DNA of 64,000 nucleotides from Oscheius onirici (lineage: Eukaryota > Nematoda > Chromadorea > Rhabditida > Rhabditidae), in contig OW051473.1 in assembly GCA_932521025.1 (NCBI GenBank), forward strand, positions 1,302,001 to 1,366,000, given 5' to 3'. The notes beneath the pieces are model-generated. The model had not been told where the DNA came from and did no database searches. It saw only the letters and a program-made list of their open reading frames with translations. The position numbers and the translations under genes were made by a program. Each line of letters opens with the position of its first letter. Within the stretch, counting starts at the first letter, position 1. Of the stretch, positions 12,915 through 24,100 are shown piece by piece.

Positions 12915-13348
12915 ACATCGGATGGTCGAATAAAATCGACATCTGGGGAATCGGATGTGTGCTCTTTGAGATCAGCCGCGGCTACACTCTGTTCCCTGGA
13001 CAAGTCGAAGAGGCCATGCATTTGGCAGTTAACGAACAAACTCTATGGAAGATTCCCAGCTGGATGCTCGAAGCAACACCCAAACAGAACTTGAGAAACG
13101 CTGATGGGGAACTCAGCTGGCCAAACGGGACCCGTGACGCAAAAAAAGTCCGTGAGAAGTACAAAATGCTCGAGGTAAAATTTTTGTCACTGTTGTACAA
13201 TTTGTTTTCAGGAATACTTCGATAATGACGAGATCAAGGATCCCGTCTCGACATATTGCGCAAATTCTTTGAGCCGAACCCGGAAAACCGATGGGATCTG
13301 GACGACCTTCTGTATGATGACTACTTCAGAAAACTCAATCTGAATTAG
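12915..13348 (+). pseudogene. CMGC protein kinase C-lobe fragment, frameshifted
   Basis: After a TTTTTTTCAG acceptor the frame reads SDIGWSNKIDIWGIGCVLFE, the conserved subdomain IX region (DxWxxGC) of CMGC kinases such as the SRPK/CLK group. It continues to REKYKMLE, a GT-AG intron, EYFDNDEIKD, and then needs a one-frame shift near 13240 to read RLDILRKFFEPNPENRW and YDDYFRKL before the stop. The N-lobe, the ATP-binding Gly loop, VAIK, HRD and DFG are all absent in the preceding 2 kb. The combination points to a truncated pseudogene. A sequencing error could explain the frameshift but not the missing half. Confidence 0.7.
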
Positions 13349-13838
13349 GCCACTTCTGTTTTCTGGTAACCTTTACGCTTTCATAATATTTTTCATTTTC
13401 AAAACATTTTCAAGATTTGCGTCTTCATATCAAATGTTTCATGGTTTTGTCGGTTTCGTGCAGGGTTTAGCGGTTTAGACGGATAAAATGTTTGTTTCAT
13501 TCACATCTCCAGAATGATCCGTTTTCTCGATGTGTCATTTAGTGTCTCTTAGCATCATGGGAAGAATTTGAAGTATTCTATAAGCGTTTGTCGACTGCCT
13601 TCTTAGCCTCGGCTTGGGCCTGGGTGAAGCTGCTATTTTAGCTGCATTTATTCACATACAGAAACATGTTGATTCTATATTCCACGGTTTTTCTCCTCCT
13701 CTTCTAGAAACAATACTTTGAAATACTAGATTCGTTCTCCCCCGAGGTGAAATGCAGTTGTGCGCGATTCAACATTAAAACAATAGATAGATCCGGTCAC
13801 GCTTTAATTTCCGTCGTTATTGCTTTTCTGTGAGCTAG
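13349..13838. other. Intergenic
   Basis: No gene, repeat or RNA was recognised between the kinase fragment and the next open frame. Confidence 0.4.
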
Positions 13839-13840
13839 TT

Positions 13841-14129
13841 GTTCATTTCCACCAAATTTCGCGTCTTAGTGCTGTCGCTCGTTGGTTTGCTGACGGCTAT
13901 CGAAAGCTCAACGTTCGCCAAAATCTTAGCGCATGGAGTAGCCATGTTGGGTAAACAGCTATTTCCTAAATCAAAAACTCGGGAAATTCTAGAGCTCGTT
14001 GGGCATCCGTTAAAAGCAGTGTTTCTCGCCGATACACTCGTAAAGGACACGTCTATACTAGTTCCAGAGGATTTTCTGAACAAGGCCAAGACACTTTTAG
14101 CATGGGCACCTCGACCATCAGCCTTGTAA
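13841..14129 (+). CDS. Uncertain open frame with a hydrophobic N terminus
   Basis: The frame reads FRVLVLSLVGLLTAIESS like a secretory signal, then ILVPEDFLNKAKTLLAW. It has no ATG before residue 36, so it would need an upstream exon or be chance. The opposite strand is also open for 107 codons with an ATG. Neither is supported by homology. Confidence 0.2.
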
Positions 14130-14378
14130 GCAACTCTGTGCAGTAAAGTCCATCGCAACCCTGTTTATTTTCAATCGATACACTGTCCAACAAACTCTAA
14201 TTAGGAAATGTTCATTAATAAATCTGCATTCGTCTAAACTGTCTGTTAGTTCTTAAAAGTGGAACTTTTTTTATGAAATTTTAAATATTCATTCAACTAT
14301 AAATCTTTTCTGCAAAGGTTTTTATAACAGTTGAGCAAAATCTGAAAGACATATTATCGGCAAGAACACAAGGTCCAC

Positions 14379-17305
14379 TTACTTGACTCTGTTTGTGAGA
14401 TCTTTGGTAGGCACACTCATTTTCATTGGATGCATCCCAATGTAAGAACTATTGTACAATTCGTAAGCCATTCTTCGGTTCCCTTCCCAGAGATAAAGAA
14501 AGTCTCCTCCTCTGGGAAGAATCGTAAAAACACAAAGCAAACATACTTTTTTGTATGAACAGCGTCAAAAATCTTCGCAAAAGCTGTTTCGACAAAAACA
14601 TTGGCTTCCGTAAAAACTTCACTCATTCCAGCCATCATGTTCAAAACCGACGGAGTTATATAAAGACTAGAAATTTTTTTTAGTTAACTTTCTCTAAAAA
14701 ACATACAAATCTGAAACACGCTTACCAGTGTATGTTTTTAGTTCCATTTCTGCTGTGAGGTTTGGCTTAGTTTCATTCAACTGAAAAAAGTGGCGGAAAA
14801 AACGAATAATAGTTACCATGCGTTGGAAATCACTCCAAGCATCTCGTATAAGTGGATCTGTTTTAGATTTGTTCAGTGCAAGATCATAGGCTCTGGCAAG
14901 AGCTTTTGGATCCCACCAGACTCTGTTATAGCTGAAAGCAGGATGGACAGGACTCTCCAATGGTATCCGGGTCCAAATATTGAAAAGAGAATCGTCGGCA
15001 ACGAAAAAGTAGCCTGTAAAATTGTATTACAGTTTGTTTGAGTCAAGTACTTACCCGTAACATTCTGAAGTCTGAGATCCCTCACTTTGGAAACACAAAA
15101 GTTATAGAAGTAACCTTTTGGATGCAGTTCTTCTGTCATGATATGAATGTAGTTAATCGGCTTGAGAATACTGAGCTCTTCTGTACATAAACTACACTCT
15201 TTCAACGACTGTTCTACCTTTTGCGAAATTGGCCGGATTCCATTTGCCACAAAATACAACCGCTTTGAAGAAGGGTGTATACAGTCGCTGTAGAAGCCCT
15301 ATGGACTTTTGCCATGCGTAATTGTTGACCATTACCAGAACCTATAAAATTGGCTTCACATGACGTAAAACGAAAATAATAACGGAATTAAAAACTGCGT
15401 TATTTTACCGTATTTCTCTTACTGTATAGTCCTTCATTTTTCGGATAATTCTCCCGGAATTGTTTTGGTGACGAGAGTTGCACGTTGAATTTCTCTAAAA
15501 AGGTGTTATGTGATTCAAAAAACAAACCATCTGCTCTCTTGCACCAGTCGACCAAGTCCCCCATGTTATTTACGGCTTGCACTTCCCAAGAAAGCGACTT
15601 AAGAAAATAGGGCTCAGAAAAAATATTTCTCACATTATTGGTATCGAAGTTGTACGGGACTGTTCCCAAGTCGAGATTTGCAGGACGACAATTCCCAAAA
15701 GGTTTATTTGTTTGAGCTTTAAACGATTCGGCTTCGGCTAGTTTTGGAAACTCGTAGCTGTAAATATTGAACGGGATGTATGTTTTTCTTACCCAATGTC
15801 TATCAACAATGATATCCACGCTTTAACCAGAGCTGTATCCTCTTTACCAAAGAACTCTTTCTCTCTAGAAAATCAAAATCAACGACAAAAGAAAGGCCCA
15901 CTCGAAACATTGAGCCAATTCCACAACACACTCCGGAGTCTGCTTTTGGACGCATTTCCAAGTATCAAGGAACTCGACAATTTTGCCCGATTTCTCGTAC
16001 ACGTCCCTAAAAAAACTGTATGATTTAAACATCAACTCACATTTCTTGACTGAAATCTTTCAAATAGTCGTGAGCGTTTCGAAACTGAACAGCATTGACA
16101 GGATAAAATGCTACTTCCTCTCCGATAATGTGCAACAACTTTTGAGCAAAGTAGGATCTCCAAATATCGGTGACTCTTTTTAAAAGTGCATTAGTTGAAA
16201 AACAGGGATACCGAAATGCTACTGTCGTCGGCAAAAACATTGTGAAAAATGCACGATAGTGAAAAAGAGTGTTCTGGGAATTCCATGGCGAATAGGTACC
16301 TGAAATATTAATAAAACTAATGTGAATAGTATCCAAATTAACCTGCTTCGAGCGTTATTGGAGGCGTCAAAGTGTTGAATAGTGTGTTCAGCCCACTTTG
16401 TTTGTTGGCGTATTGCAGTCTAGACTAACATGCTATTTTATGTGGAATAAAATCACCTAAAAATGGCATCCACGTCGGGATCGTGATGAACAAGTCCTTG
16501 TTGAACGGCCGCCGTTTTCATCTGCCGACAAGCAATCATTCTGTTTTCTCCATTGTTGTGGTCTCCCAGATATTCAAGCGGAAATCCTCTGGGCCACATA
16601 TTGTTAAAACCATGAAACTGGTACGGATTGAACAGCTTCTCAGAAATGTTTTTGCTAATCGGCACATATCGCATTCCACCAACATTATAGGAGTAATCGA
16701 ACTGATCCAATCCCAGCCCTGTTAAGCTTTCATCAAAAATGTTAGGAAATTTTTACCGTAAGGTTTGTTGTCATCGTCAGTATCATAAATCCATTCCGCT
16801 CCGTTCATCATCGCATACAGATATCCGAGATTCTTACGCGTATAACTGTTTAAGGGTAGGGATTTGGCAAGAGAAGCTAGTTTTGTTCAATTCCAGATTG
16901 CAAACAACACATACCCATTTGGTTCTGTTTTTCAATTGATATGAAATGTGCATCTGTCAAGTTCCAGTCTTGAGGTGTTTTCAGATCTGCCACTACAACT
17001 AAGCTCCAGCCGTTTTGAGTGGCCAATCTCTAAAAATAACATAGTTGCTTAAAAAATACGTTCAGCATTAAGATCTGCTTAGAAGACACTTACTCTGATG
17101 TCTTCGGTTGGGTATTGAATGGAGGTGACTACAATCCACTTGGAACCAGAAATCATCTTCTGATGAACTATGCTTGAAGTTAAATTGTGAGCAGCATCAG
17201 ACGAATTCCTGTTTCTTGAATTTTTTAACGATGAGTGGCTTACCACAGTTTTAGTGGTCCACGTTGATAATTGTCCAGTAAAGTTTGAATAGTAAGGCAA
17301 AGCAT
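14379..17305 (-). CDS. DUF288/STELLO-like type II Golgi glycosyltransferase-like protein, copy A
   Basis: Multi-exon gene running from about 17.3 kb to the stop at 14379. It begins with a hydrophobic anchor (MLCLTIQTLLDNYQRGPLKLW), then WIVVTSIQYPTEDIR, GWSLVVVADLKTPQDWNL, a Y-x-DDDN-type acidic region before GLDQFDYSYNVGG, GFPLEYLGDHN, HHDPDVDAIFR, LPTTVAFRYP, FLKSLSWEVQ, CVSKVRDLRLQNVTG and WWDPKALARAYDL, ending LTNRVK. These are signatures of the DUF288/STELLO family, glycosyltransferase-like Golgi proteins. The paralogue B starts with an ATG about 15 codons upstream in the alignment, where A has AGA. The in-frame ATG at 17305 would give a shortened anchor, so the true start is unsure. Confidence 0.75.
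16454..16870 (-). repeat. 417-bp tract identical to 24129-24545 (paralogue A side)
   Basis: Every base I compared matches the tract at an offset of 7675 bases. It covers an exon (MDQFDYSYN to DAIFR), a complete intron and most of the neighbouring exon. Flanking exons and introns of A and B are clearly diverged, so the identity stops abruptly. Confidence 0.9.
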
Positions 17306-17834
17306 TACGATAGTTAGCAAGACAATTATTTTCACATAACTGCTTGTTCTCTGAACTTTTAATGTTGCGAAAAAAACATAACAACCTTAGAAATCGGATC
17401 TTTGATTGTAAAGGCAGTTTGTGGAAGTGGTTGCCATCGTGCCCATGCCATCATTGAGGCTGTCCACGAGACAACTAGGTGTTTATTCGATAGAACGTCA
17501 GGCAAAGGCTGAACAAATTTCACCAGCGAACGGATATGCCACGCTGAATCAAAATACAACTTTTGAAACGCGGCTTAACTCTTCGCATAAAAGAAATAAA
17601 GATGTCACTTCCCTATTTCGATTCTACGGTTTCCTAGAAAGGCCAGTTGGCATATGTTTCATCACTGTTAGGCCCTTTCGCATACTGCAACAAAATGGGT
17701 TCTCTGCAGCTGAAAGCAGCTGCTGTGAAATGATTAAATATGAGATCAAGGGTCATTTAGGTGCTCTGATCCAGATGTTCAACGTTCTAGGTTAGTTCTA
17801 ATACCAAACAGTTGCGTGGAAATTGATTGATATT

Positions 17835-20715
17835 ATTATTATTATTACGATAATCATATCATTTCGATATGTCGTTGCATGCTTTGTCTAAAAATATCGG
17901 GAGTCCTAACCGCAACGCTCATCCAGTTTTCGCCACATCCTGCTGTCAATTCGTTCTTCCATCTGGCTCTAGGTCTTCCAGCAGCTCTGTAGCGATTCCA
18001 AGGGCGCCACTCACTGACGATTTTTGTCCAGCGGGCGTGTTTCATGTTGGCAATCTTCTGAGCCCATTTCCACTTCCTTTTGATCCACGTAACTCGGATA
18101 TCTTCGAGCTTGACCGTTCCATGTAACCATTCATTAATGCGTCTATCCAACAAGGTTACTCCTACCATTCGGCGCATCATTCTTCGTTGTGCTGTTATGA
18201 TCTTGTTCAGCTCCCGCTCTCTCAATGTCCACGTTTCGCTAGCATAGAGGAGAGCTGGCTCGACACATTGGGTATACAGCTTCCTTTTGTGTTTGAGAGC
18301 AATCCTTGTACTTGTGAAGATCTGATGAAATCGGTTGAAAGATGCCCATCCTGCTCGAATCCTGCGACTAATTTCTTTGGCAATGTTGCTATCAAATGAG
18401 AGTCTGGACCCAAGAAACACGAATTCCGTACAGTATGGAACGTCAATGCCATTTAGCGATATGGGGACCTCTCTTCTATTTGTCATTGCAAATGTCTTCT
18501 GTACGTTCATCTGTAGCCCAACCTTCACGCTTTCTGCGGCAAGAGTCTTCATCATGTACTGTAGACCTTGGGCGGAATGAGAGAATAAGACAGCGTCATC
18601 GGCGTAGCGTAGATTTGTTAGTTTCTGGCCCGATACGTTGATACCATGATGTTTCCATCGTAGCTTTCGGAAGATACTCTCAATCACGGAAGAGAACAGA
18701 GCGGGTGATACCGTGTCTCCTTGCAAGACACCACGTTTGACCTGGATGGGTACTTTCTCGCCGATAACATTGACAGCGACTGTAGATTGTGCATAGATGA
18801 GACGGAGTGTGTTGATGAGTTTCAGAGGCACTCCTTGTTCCGAGAGGGAAGACCACAGGGCTGGTCTTTCAATAGTATCGAAGGCCTTTGAGTAATCAAT
18901 AAATCCGATGTAAAGGGGAAAATTGTACTCCACACTTCTTTGGATGAGATCTCTCACAACTTGGATATTGTCCGAGGTGCCATATGACCGTCTGAATCCC
19001 GTTTGCTCTGGCGGTTGATTCTCATCGAGCGTTGTCCTCATCCGCTCTCCCAGCACTGACGTGAAGACCTTGTAAATAACTGACAGTAAAGCAATGGGTC
19101 TGTAGTTCTTAATCAACAGAGGATCTCCTTTCTTGTAGAGCAACGATATGGTTGAATCCGCCAAATTATCGGGAAGTCTGCCTTCGTCCATTATCCTGTT
19201 GAAGATGTTGGTCAGGTATGGCGAGACGAATTCTTTGGCCATAATGATCATGTCAGACGTTACATGGTCCGGACCGGAGGCTTTACCACGTTTCAGCTTT
19301 GAGATGGCTTTTTCGACTTCGGACGTTAGGATAGGAGGAATATCATGGTCTACAGCGGCAATAGGCATTGTAGGAGGACCGTAGGAAGAATAAAGCTCGT
19401 CGTAGAAAGACTTCACAATTTCTCTGACCTCCGACGGGTCGGTGGAAGTTTGTCCTGTTCGGTTGTTCAGTTGAGAGAGGAAGTTCTTTTGGACTTGGTT
19501 TGTTCGATGAGCAATCAGCATACTTTTTCCTTGTACCAAAGCCTCGTTCAGTCGGTCGAAATGTTTTCTTCTCAAATCTTCTTTCAACGATTCTCTCAAG
19601 GCCTTGGAGACAACGGAGAATTCGACTCGACTACGACGTGTGACTCGTCGATGCATCAATTCATGCCGTCGGCCAAACAGAGTATTTGTCCTTTGAGAAA
19701 TAAACGACGATTTTGGAACTACTTCTGATGATATTTGGGCTGCAAATGTCAGTGTCTCCTTTAGTTGAGTGTATTCGTCAATACGCGTCGTTCGTACCAG
19801 GTCTTCGATAGCATGTTTGAAGAGAGGTCCATTCAACTTTGTCCTTGGTCGTGTAATATAGTTGCGCTGTTTTTGAGAGCAGTTGACCCTCATCTTTCCC
19901 ATCAGAAGTCGGTGATCAGACACAAACTGACATCTGCCCATGATATCAACATCCGTAAAGAGATGGGGAGAAGGCGAGAGAATATAGTCAATTTCGTTTT
20001 TTGTCTCCATATTGGGGGATACCCAGGTCCATTTACGGCTAGGGCGCTTTTTGAAACGACTGTTCATCATGAAAAGATTCTTCTCTGCACAGAAGTCAGC
20101 AAGTGCTTGTCCGCGTTCATTTCTCACTCCGAATCCGTGCGCTCCAACATGCTGTTCTCCTGGCATTCCCGGCCCGACCTTACTGTTGAAATCACCAACC
20201 ACAACTTTGCAAATCAATCTTTCCCCCGGAAGCAGAACTCGACGTACTCGTTTGAAGTGCAAAGCTGTGTTGATTGTATCCAGAAAGTCGTCGTAGTCGG
20301 CATCACTACTGGTCGATGTTGGGGCATATCCCTGTATCACTCTTATTATGCCAGATTCCGTTTTTATGTCGAGCATCGAAACGCGGTCGGTAATATGATG
20401 AACTGTGACTTGAGAAGACCATCGACTGTGAACAAAGAATCCGACCTTCCCAGCATGAAACAAAAGATGTCCAGTTGATTGTACGGCTAATGATCCCTGT
20501 CCTGTTCTCTTTACTTCACAGAGTCCAATGACGTCGAAGTCGATGTCGCGAAGAGCATCGTTGAGTTCAGCTAGGCGGGCATCAGTGCGGAGAGTTCTGC
20601 AGTTGAGTGTCCCAATCCTTAGACAGAGCAATTCGGACATAGTAGAACCACCAGGTTGTCCAGGCGACTGATGGGGGGAGAGTAGTTCTACTGGTGCAAG
20701 CGGGAGCCAAAAATA
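17835..20715 (-). mobile_element. RTE-like non-LTR retrotransposon, apparently full length
   Basis: The element runs on the minus strand: a short GC-rich 5' leader (about 20715-20641), one long ORF, and a short 3' end closing in an AT-rich trinucleotide tail (TAATAATAATAATAAT at about 17831-17848), as RTE elements do. It lies between the two STELLO paralogues and interrupts neither. The exact 5' boundary and target-site duplication could not be fixed by eye. Confidence 0.85.
17854..20640 (-). CDS. RTE-type endonuclease/reverse transcriptase, intact 928 aa
   Basis: One uninterrupted ORF with ATG at 20640. Residues 1-250 form an AP-type endonuclease: GTLNCRTL (N13), IGLCEVKR (E42), VVGDFNSK (D150, N152) and SDHRLL (D242, H243). 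Residues 450-720 form the reverse transcriptase: LLYKKGD, NYRPIALLSV, IGFIDYSKAFDTI (D582), GVLQGDTVSPALF and the catalytic RYADDAVLF (D681, D682). The C-terminal part has LYASETWTLRE and W-rich basic motifs. Nicking of target DNA and reverse transcription of its own RNA are the family functions. All catalytic residues are present and there is no stop or frameshift, so it may be recently active. Confidence 0.95.
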   Translation of the reverse strand: MSELLCLRIGTLNCRTLRTDARLAELNDALRDIDFDVIGLCEVKRTGQGSLAVQSTGHLLFHAGKVGFFVHSRWSSQVTVHHITDRVSMLDIKTESGIIRVIQGYAPTSTSSDADYDDFLDTINTALHFKRVRRVLLPGERLICKVVVGDFNSKVGPGMPGEQHVGAHGFGVRNERGQALADFCAEKNLFMMNSRFKKRPSRKWTWVSPNMETKNEIDYILSPSPHLFTDVDIMGRCQFVSDHRLLMGKMRVNCSQKQRNYITRPRTKLNGPLFKHAIEDLVRTTRIDEYTQLKETLTFAAQISSEVVPKSSFISQRTNTLFGRRHELMHRRVTRRSRVEFSVVSKALRESLKEDLRRKHFDRLNEALVQGKSMLIAHRTNQVQKNFLSQLNNRTGQTSTDPSEVREIVKSFYDELYSSYGPPTMPIAAVDHDIPPILTSEVEKAISKLKRGKASGPDHVTSDMIIMAKEFVSPYLTNIFNRIMDEGRLPDNLADSTISLLYKKGDPLLIKNYRPIALLSVIYKVFTSVLGERMRTTLDENQPPEQTGFRRSYGTSDNIQVVRDLIQRSVEYNFPLYIGFIDYSKAFDTIERPALWSSLSEQGVPLKLINTLRLIYAQSTVAVNVIGEKVPIQVKRGVLQGDTVSPALFSSVIESIFRKLRWKHHGINVSGQKLTNLRYADDAVLFSHSAQGLQYMMKTLAAESVKVGLQMNVQKTFAMTNRREVPISLNGIDVPYCTEFVFLGSRLSFDSNIAKEISRRIRAGWASFNRFHQIFTSTRIALKHKRKLYTQCVEPALLYASETWTLRERELNKIITAQRRMMRRMVGVTLLDRRINEWLHGTVKLEDIRVTWIKRKWKWAQKIANMKHARWTKIVSEWRPWNRYRAAGRPRARWKNELTAGCGENWMSVAVRTPDIFRQSMQRHIEMI

Positions 20716-21159
20716 TAGACAACCTTCTTACATGAGTGCAGAAACTAAACCTCTTTTGATTGACATGTTACATACAAATGTAAAGAGGCAGCATTGTCAT
20801 AACTGAACGTCATTGCATACTATTTCTTTTGCATGCATGCATTATTATAAAATGCCGGCATCAAAACAACCATGCAAATCAGACTGGTAACAAATTTTTA
20901 GTTGCAAATCTCGAGAACATTAAAAATTATCCCACGTTACGGCAATAAGTCTTTCAGTTTTATTTAATGAACTATGAGAAACAAGATAATTTTCAAGACA
21001 TCATCTCGAGTATCCGCTCGCACGAACCTTACAAAATAAGCATTATATTAAAAATGCTCATACTGCATATAGTTTATCAGTTGTATATTTCTTTGGCAAA
21101 TGTCTTAATGATAGTTGAGCAGAATCTGAAACTAAATTTGTCCATTCAAAAGAAATATC

Positions 21160-24100
21160 TCACTTTGCTCTATTTTTGAGATCTCCCGATGGCTGGCTGA
21201 GTTTCAAAGGATGTAATCCAATTTGGGTACTGTTGTAAAGCTCGTACACTTTTCCGCGATTTCCCCATAGATACAAGAACTGACCTCCCCTGAAATTATG
21301 TTTTACACAAAATGTAAACGTACTTTTCCGTTGGAACGGCATTAAACATCTTGGCAAAAGCGGTCTCTACAAAAACCTTGGCTTCGGCGAAAACCTCACT
21401 CATTCCAGCCATCATATTCAGGACTGAAGGAGTTATGTACAAACTAAAATGTTGGGTTTAAACCGTCATTTCACTCACAAGTCCGAAACTCGTTTTCCCG
21501 TAAAATTCTTAATCTCTGACTCTGGATCCACTTTCGGTTTCGTCTGGTTCAACTGAAATTGGCAGTTTTTGCAAGGATGCTCTCCAACACTACCATAAAC
21601 ATAAATTCTCCCCAAGCATCTCTGATTATCGCATCGTCTTTTGACTTTGTTTGAATGAGATCATATGCTCTGGCTAGAGCTTTCGGATCCCACCATGTTT
21701 TGTCCATTCCGTTTGCTGGATGGATCTGTTTGTCCTGTGGCAGCTTTGTCCAAATGTTGAACAGCGTGTCATCGGCAACAAAGTAGTACCCTAGAAATGT
21801 TTTGAATCTTAAGAATGCAACAAGATAAACATCGGAGTAGCTAGACCAGCTAGAGACTGATAAGAATTTCCTCCGCTGTACCACTTAAAGCCGAAAATGG
21901 TAGTGCGGTAGCTCCAAAATTTTCAAAGAGTCACGAAAGCTTAAAAAGCATAAAAGTTATTTCGAAACAGGTTTTTGTAACTCAGAAGTTGACAAAACAT
22001 ATAAGACAGTCTCAGTGCGGAATAAACCCGAATTGATCGCGCCGATTGCCAGCGATTTTCAAGAGTTTATGTAGACTATTGGAGATTTCCGGTACAAAAC
22101 AGTTATTTCTGTCCAATAATGTAAAAACTGAACTCAAAATCATGGAAACTAGCATTTTTCAAAGCAGAAATCTTACCAGTGACGTTTTGAAGTCTCAAAT
22201 CTCTAACTTTTGAAACGCAGTAGTTGTAATAGTATCCCTTCTTGTGCAGTTCGTCTATAGAAATATTAACATAGTTTATCGGTTTGAGCACACTGAGATC
22301 TTCTAAACAAGATTCTTTTCATTAAAAGAATTTTTACACCTTTTGCAAACTTCGCAGGATTCCAATTGCCGCAAAAAACGACAGTTTTAAAGAAGGATCC
22401 ATACAGTCGTTGCAAAAGACCAACAGATTTTTGCCAGGGGTAATTGTTTATGAGAACCAAAACCTGAAATTGTATGAAAAAATTTTTTACTTTACGGAAA
22501 ACATTACCGTATCCTTTTTGCTGTATAGCCCTGTCTTTTTCGGATAGTTTTGCATGAAAAGTTTTGGTGACGGGAGTTTGACATCAAAGTTTTCTGAAAA
22601 CAAATTAAAAATGTTCTCTTCTGAACTAACTGTCTGCCTTTTTGCACCAGTCGATTAGTTCCCCAAACCCGTTCAAGGCTTGTCCTTCCCAGGAAAAGGT
22701 CTAAAGCTCACTTAAAATTAAACTACAGGAATAACGTACGTTATTGTTACTGTAAGGCTTGATGCCCAAGTCCAGATTGGCAAAATGGCAATTTCCATAC
22801 GTTTGGTTTGTATGTTTCACTAACGATTCGACGTCCATCAATTTCGGAAATTCATATCTGCCAAAAATCTATACTTTAAACTGTTTCGCATACCCAATGT
22901 CCACCAAAAATGCGGTCCAAGACTTGATAAGAGCAGTGTCGTCACCGCCAAAAAAATTGTTCTCCCTAGAATACAAAAATTTCCTTCTCAAAAAAATGCT
23001 CACTCGAAACTTTGTGCCAACTCAACCACACATTCTGCAGTCCGTGTCTTGGAGCAGGTCCATTTATCGAGAAACTCTACCATTTTACCCGATTTCTCGT
23101 AGACATCTCTGAAATTTAAATCGCGTTGCAAAACCTTGGATACTTTACATTTCTTGACTAAAATCCTTTAAATAGTTATGGGCATTACGAAACTGGACGG
23201 CGTTCACAGGATAGAATGCCACTTCTTCTCCAATGATGTGAAGCAACTTTTGGGCAAAGTATGACCTCCAAATATCGGTAACTCTGTTTAAAGATGCTTG
23301 GGTTGATTAAGGCCTTACCGAAAAGCTACTGTCGTCGGCAAAAACATGGTGAAGAAGGAGCGGTAGTGGAAAAGGGTGTTTTGAGAGTTCCATGGTGAGT
23401 ACGTTCCTGAAGTTGGGCGATCTTTTTTCTTTCCTTTGAACACAATTGTTCAGTTTTCAGGCTTTTTGGCCCAAGTTTTTTTTACAGCAAACTCTCTTCG
23501 TTTTAATGTTTTAAGCCGCTTTTGTTACTCTCAGACACTTTAATGTGAAAACTAATATCAATATCACAAAGCACAATTTAAAAGCACTGATAAAAGTTCC
23601 TGGGCAAATAGCGGCAATGAGAAGGTCTGATAGCACTGGTTTTTGCAGTGTCCAAAAACAGTGAAAGCTTCTGTTAAAAAATGGTTAATCTAGGCACAAG
23701 TACATATGTAGTGTTAACAACTTTGTAATCCCTTTTCGACCATTTTCTTTCAAAATCGTCTTATCTTTCCCTATAGCAATGCAGAATTTATGTGAAATTA
23801 TCGTGTGAAAAATCACTGCACCACAAAACTCCAAGAGAAGGCCGATGACAAATTTAAAGTGATGCAAGATGTAGGCACCTACAATTTCAAATTAACCAAT
23901 ACTTTTGCACATCATTTTATATCTTGTTGTAGCATGCTACAGAAAGCGTCCATTTTTGGAAACGACTATTTGTTTTAGTATGTTCCGCATACCTATGTGA
24001 AAAAAGTTTACCTGCTTCAAGGGTTATTGGAGGAGCCAAGGTATTAAACTGCGTATTCAAACCATTCTTCTTGTCCGCAAATTGCAACCTATAATTTCGA

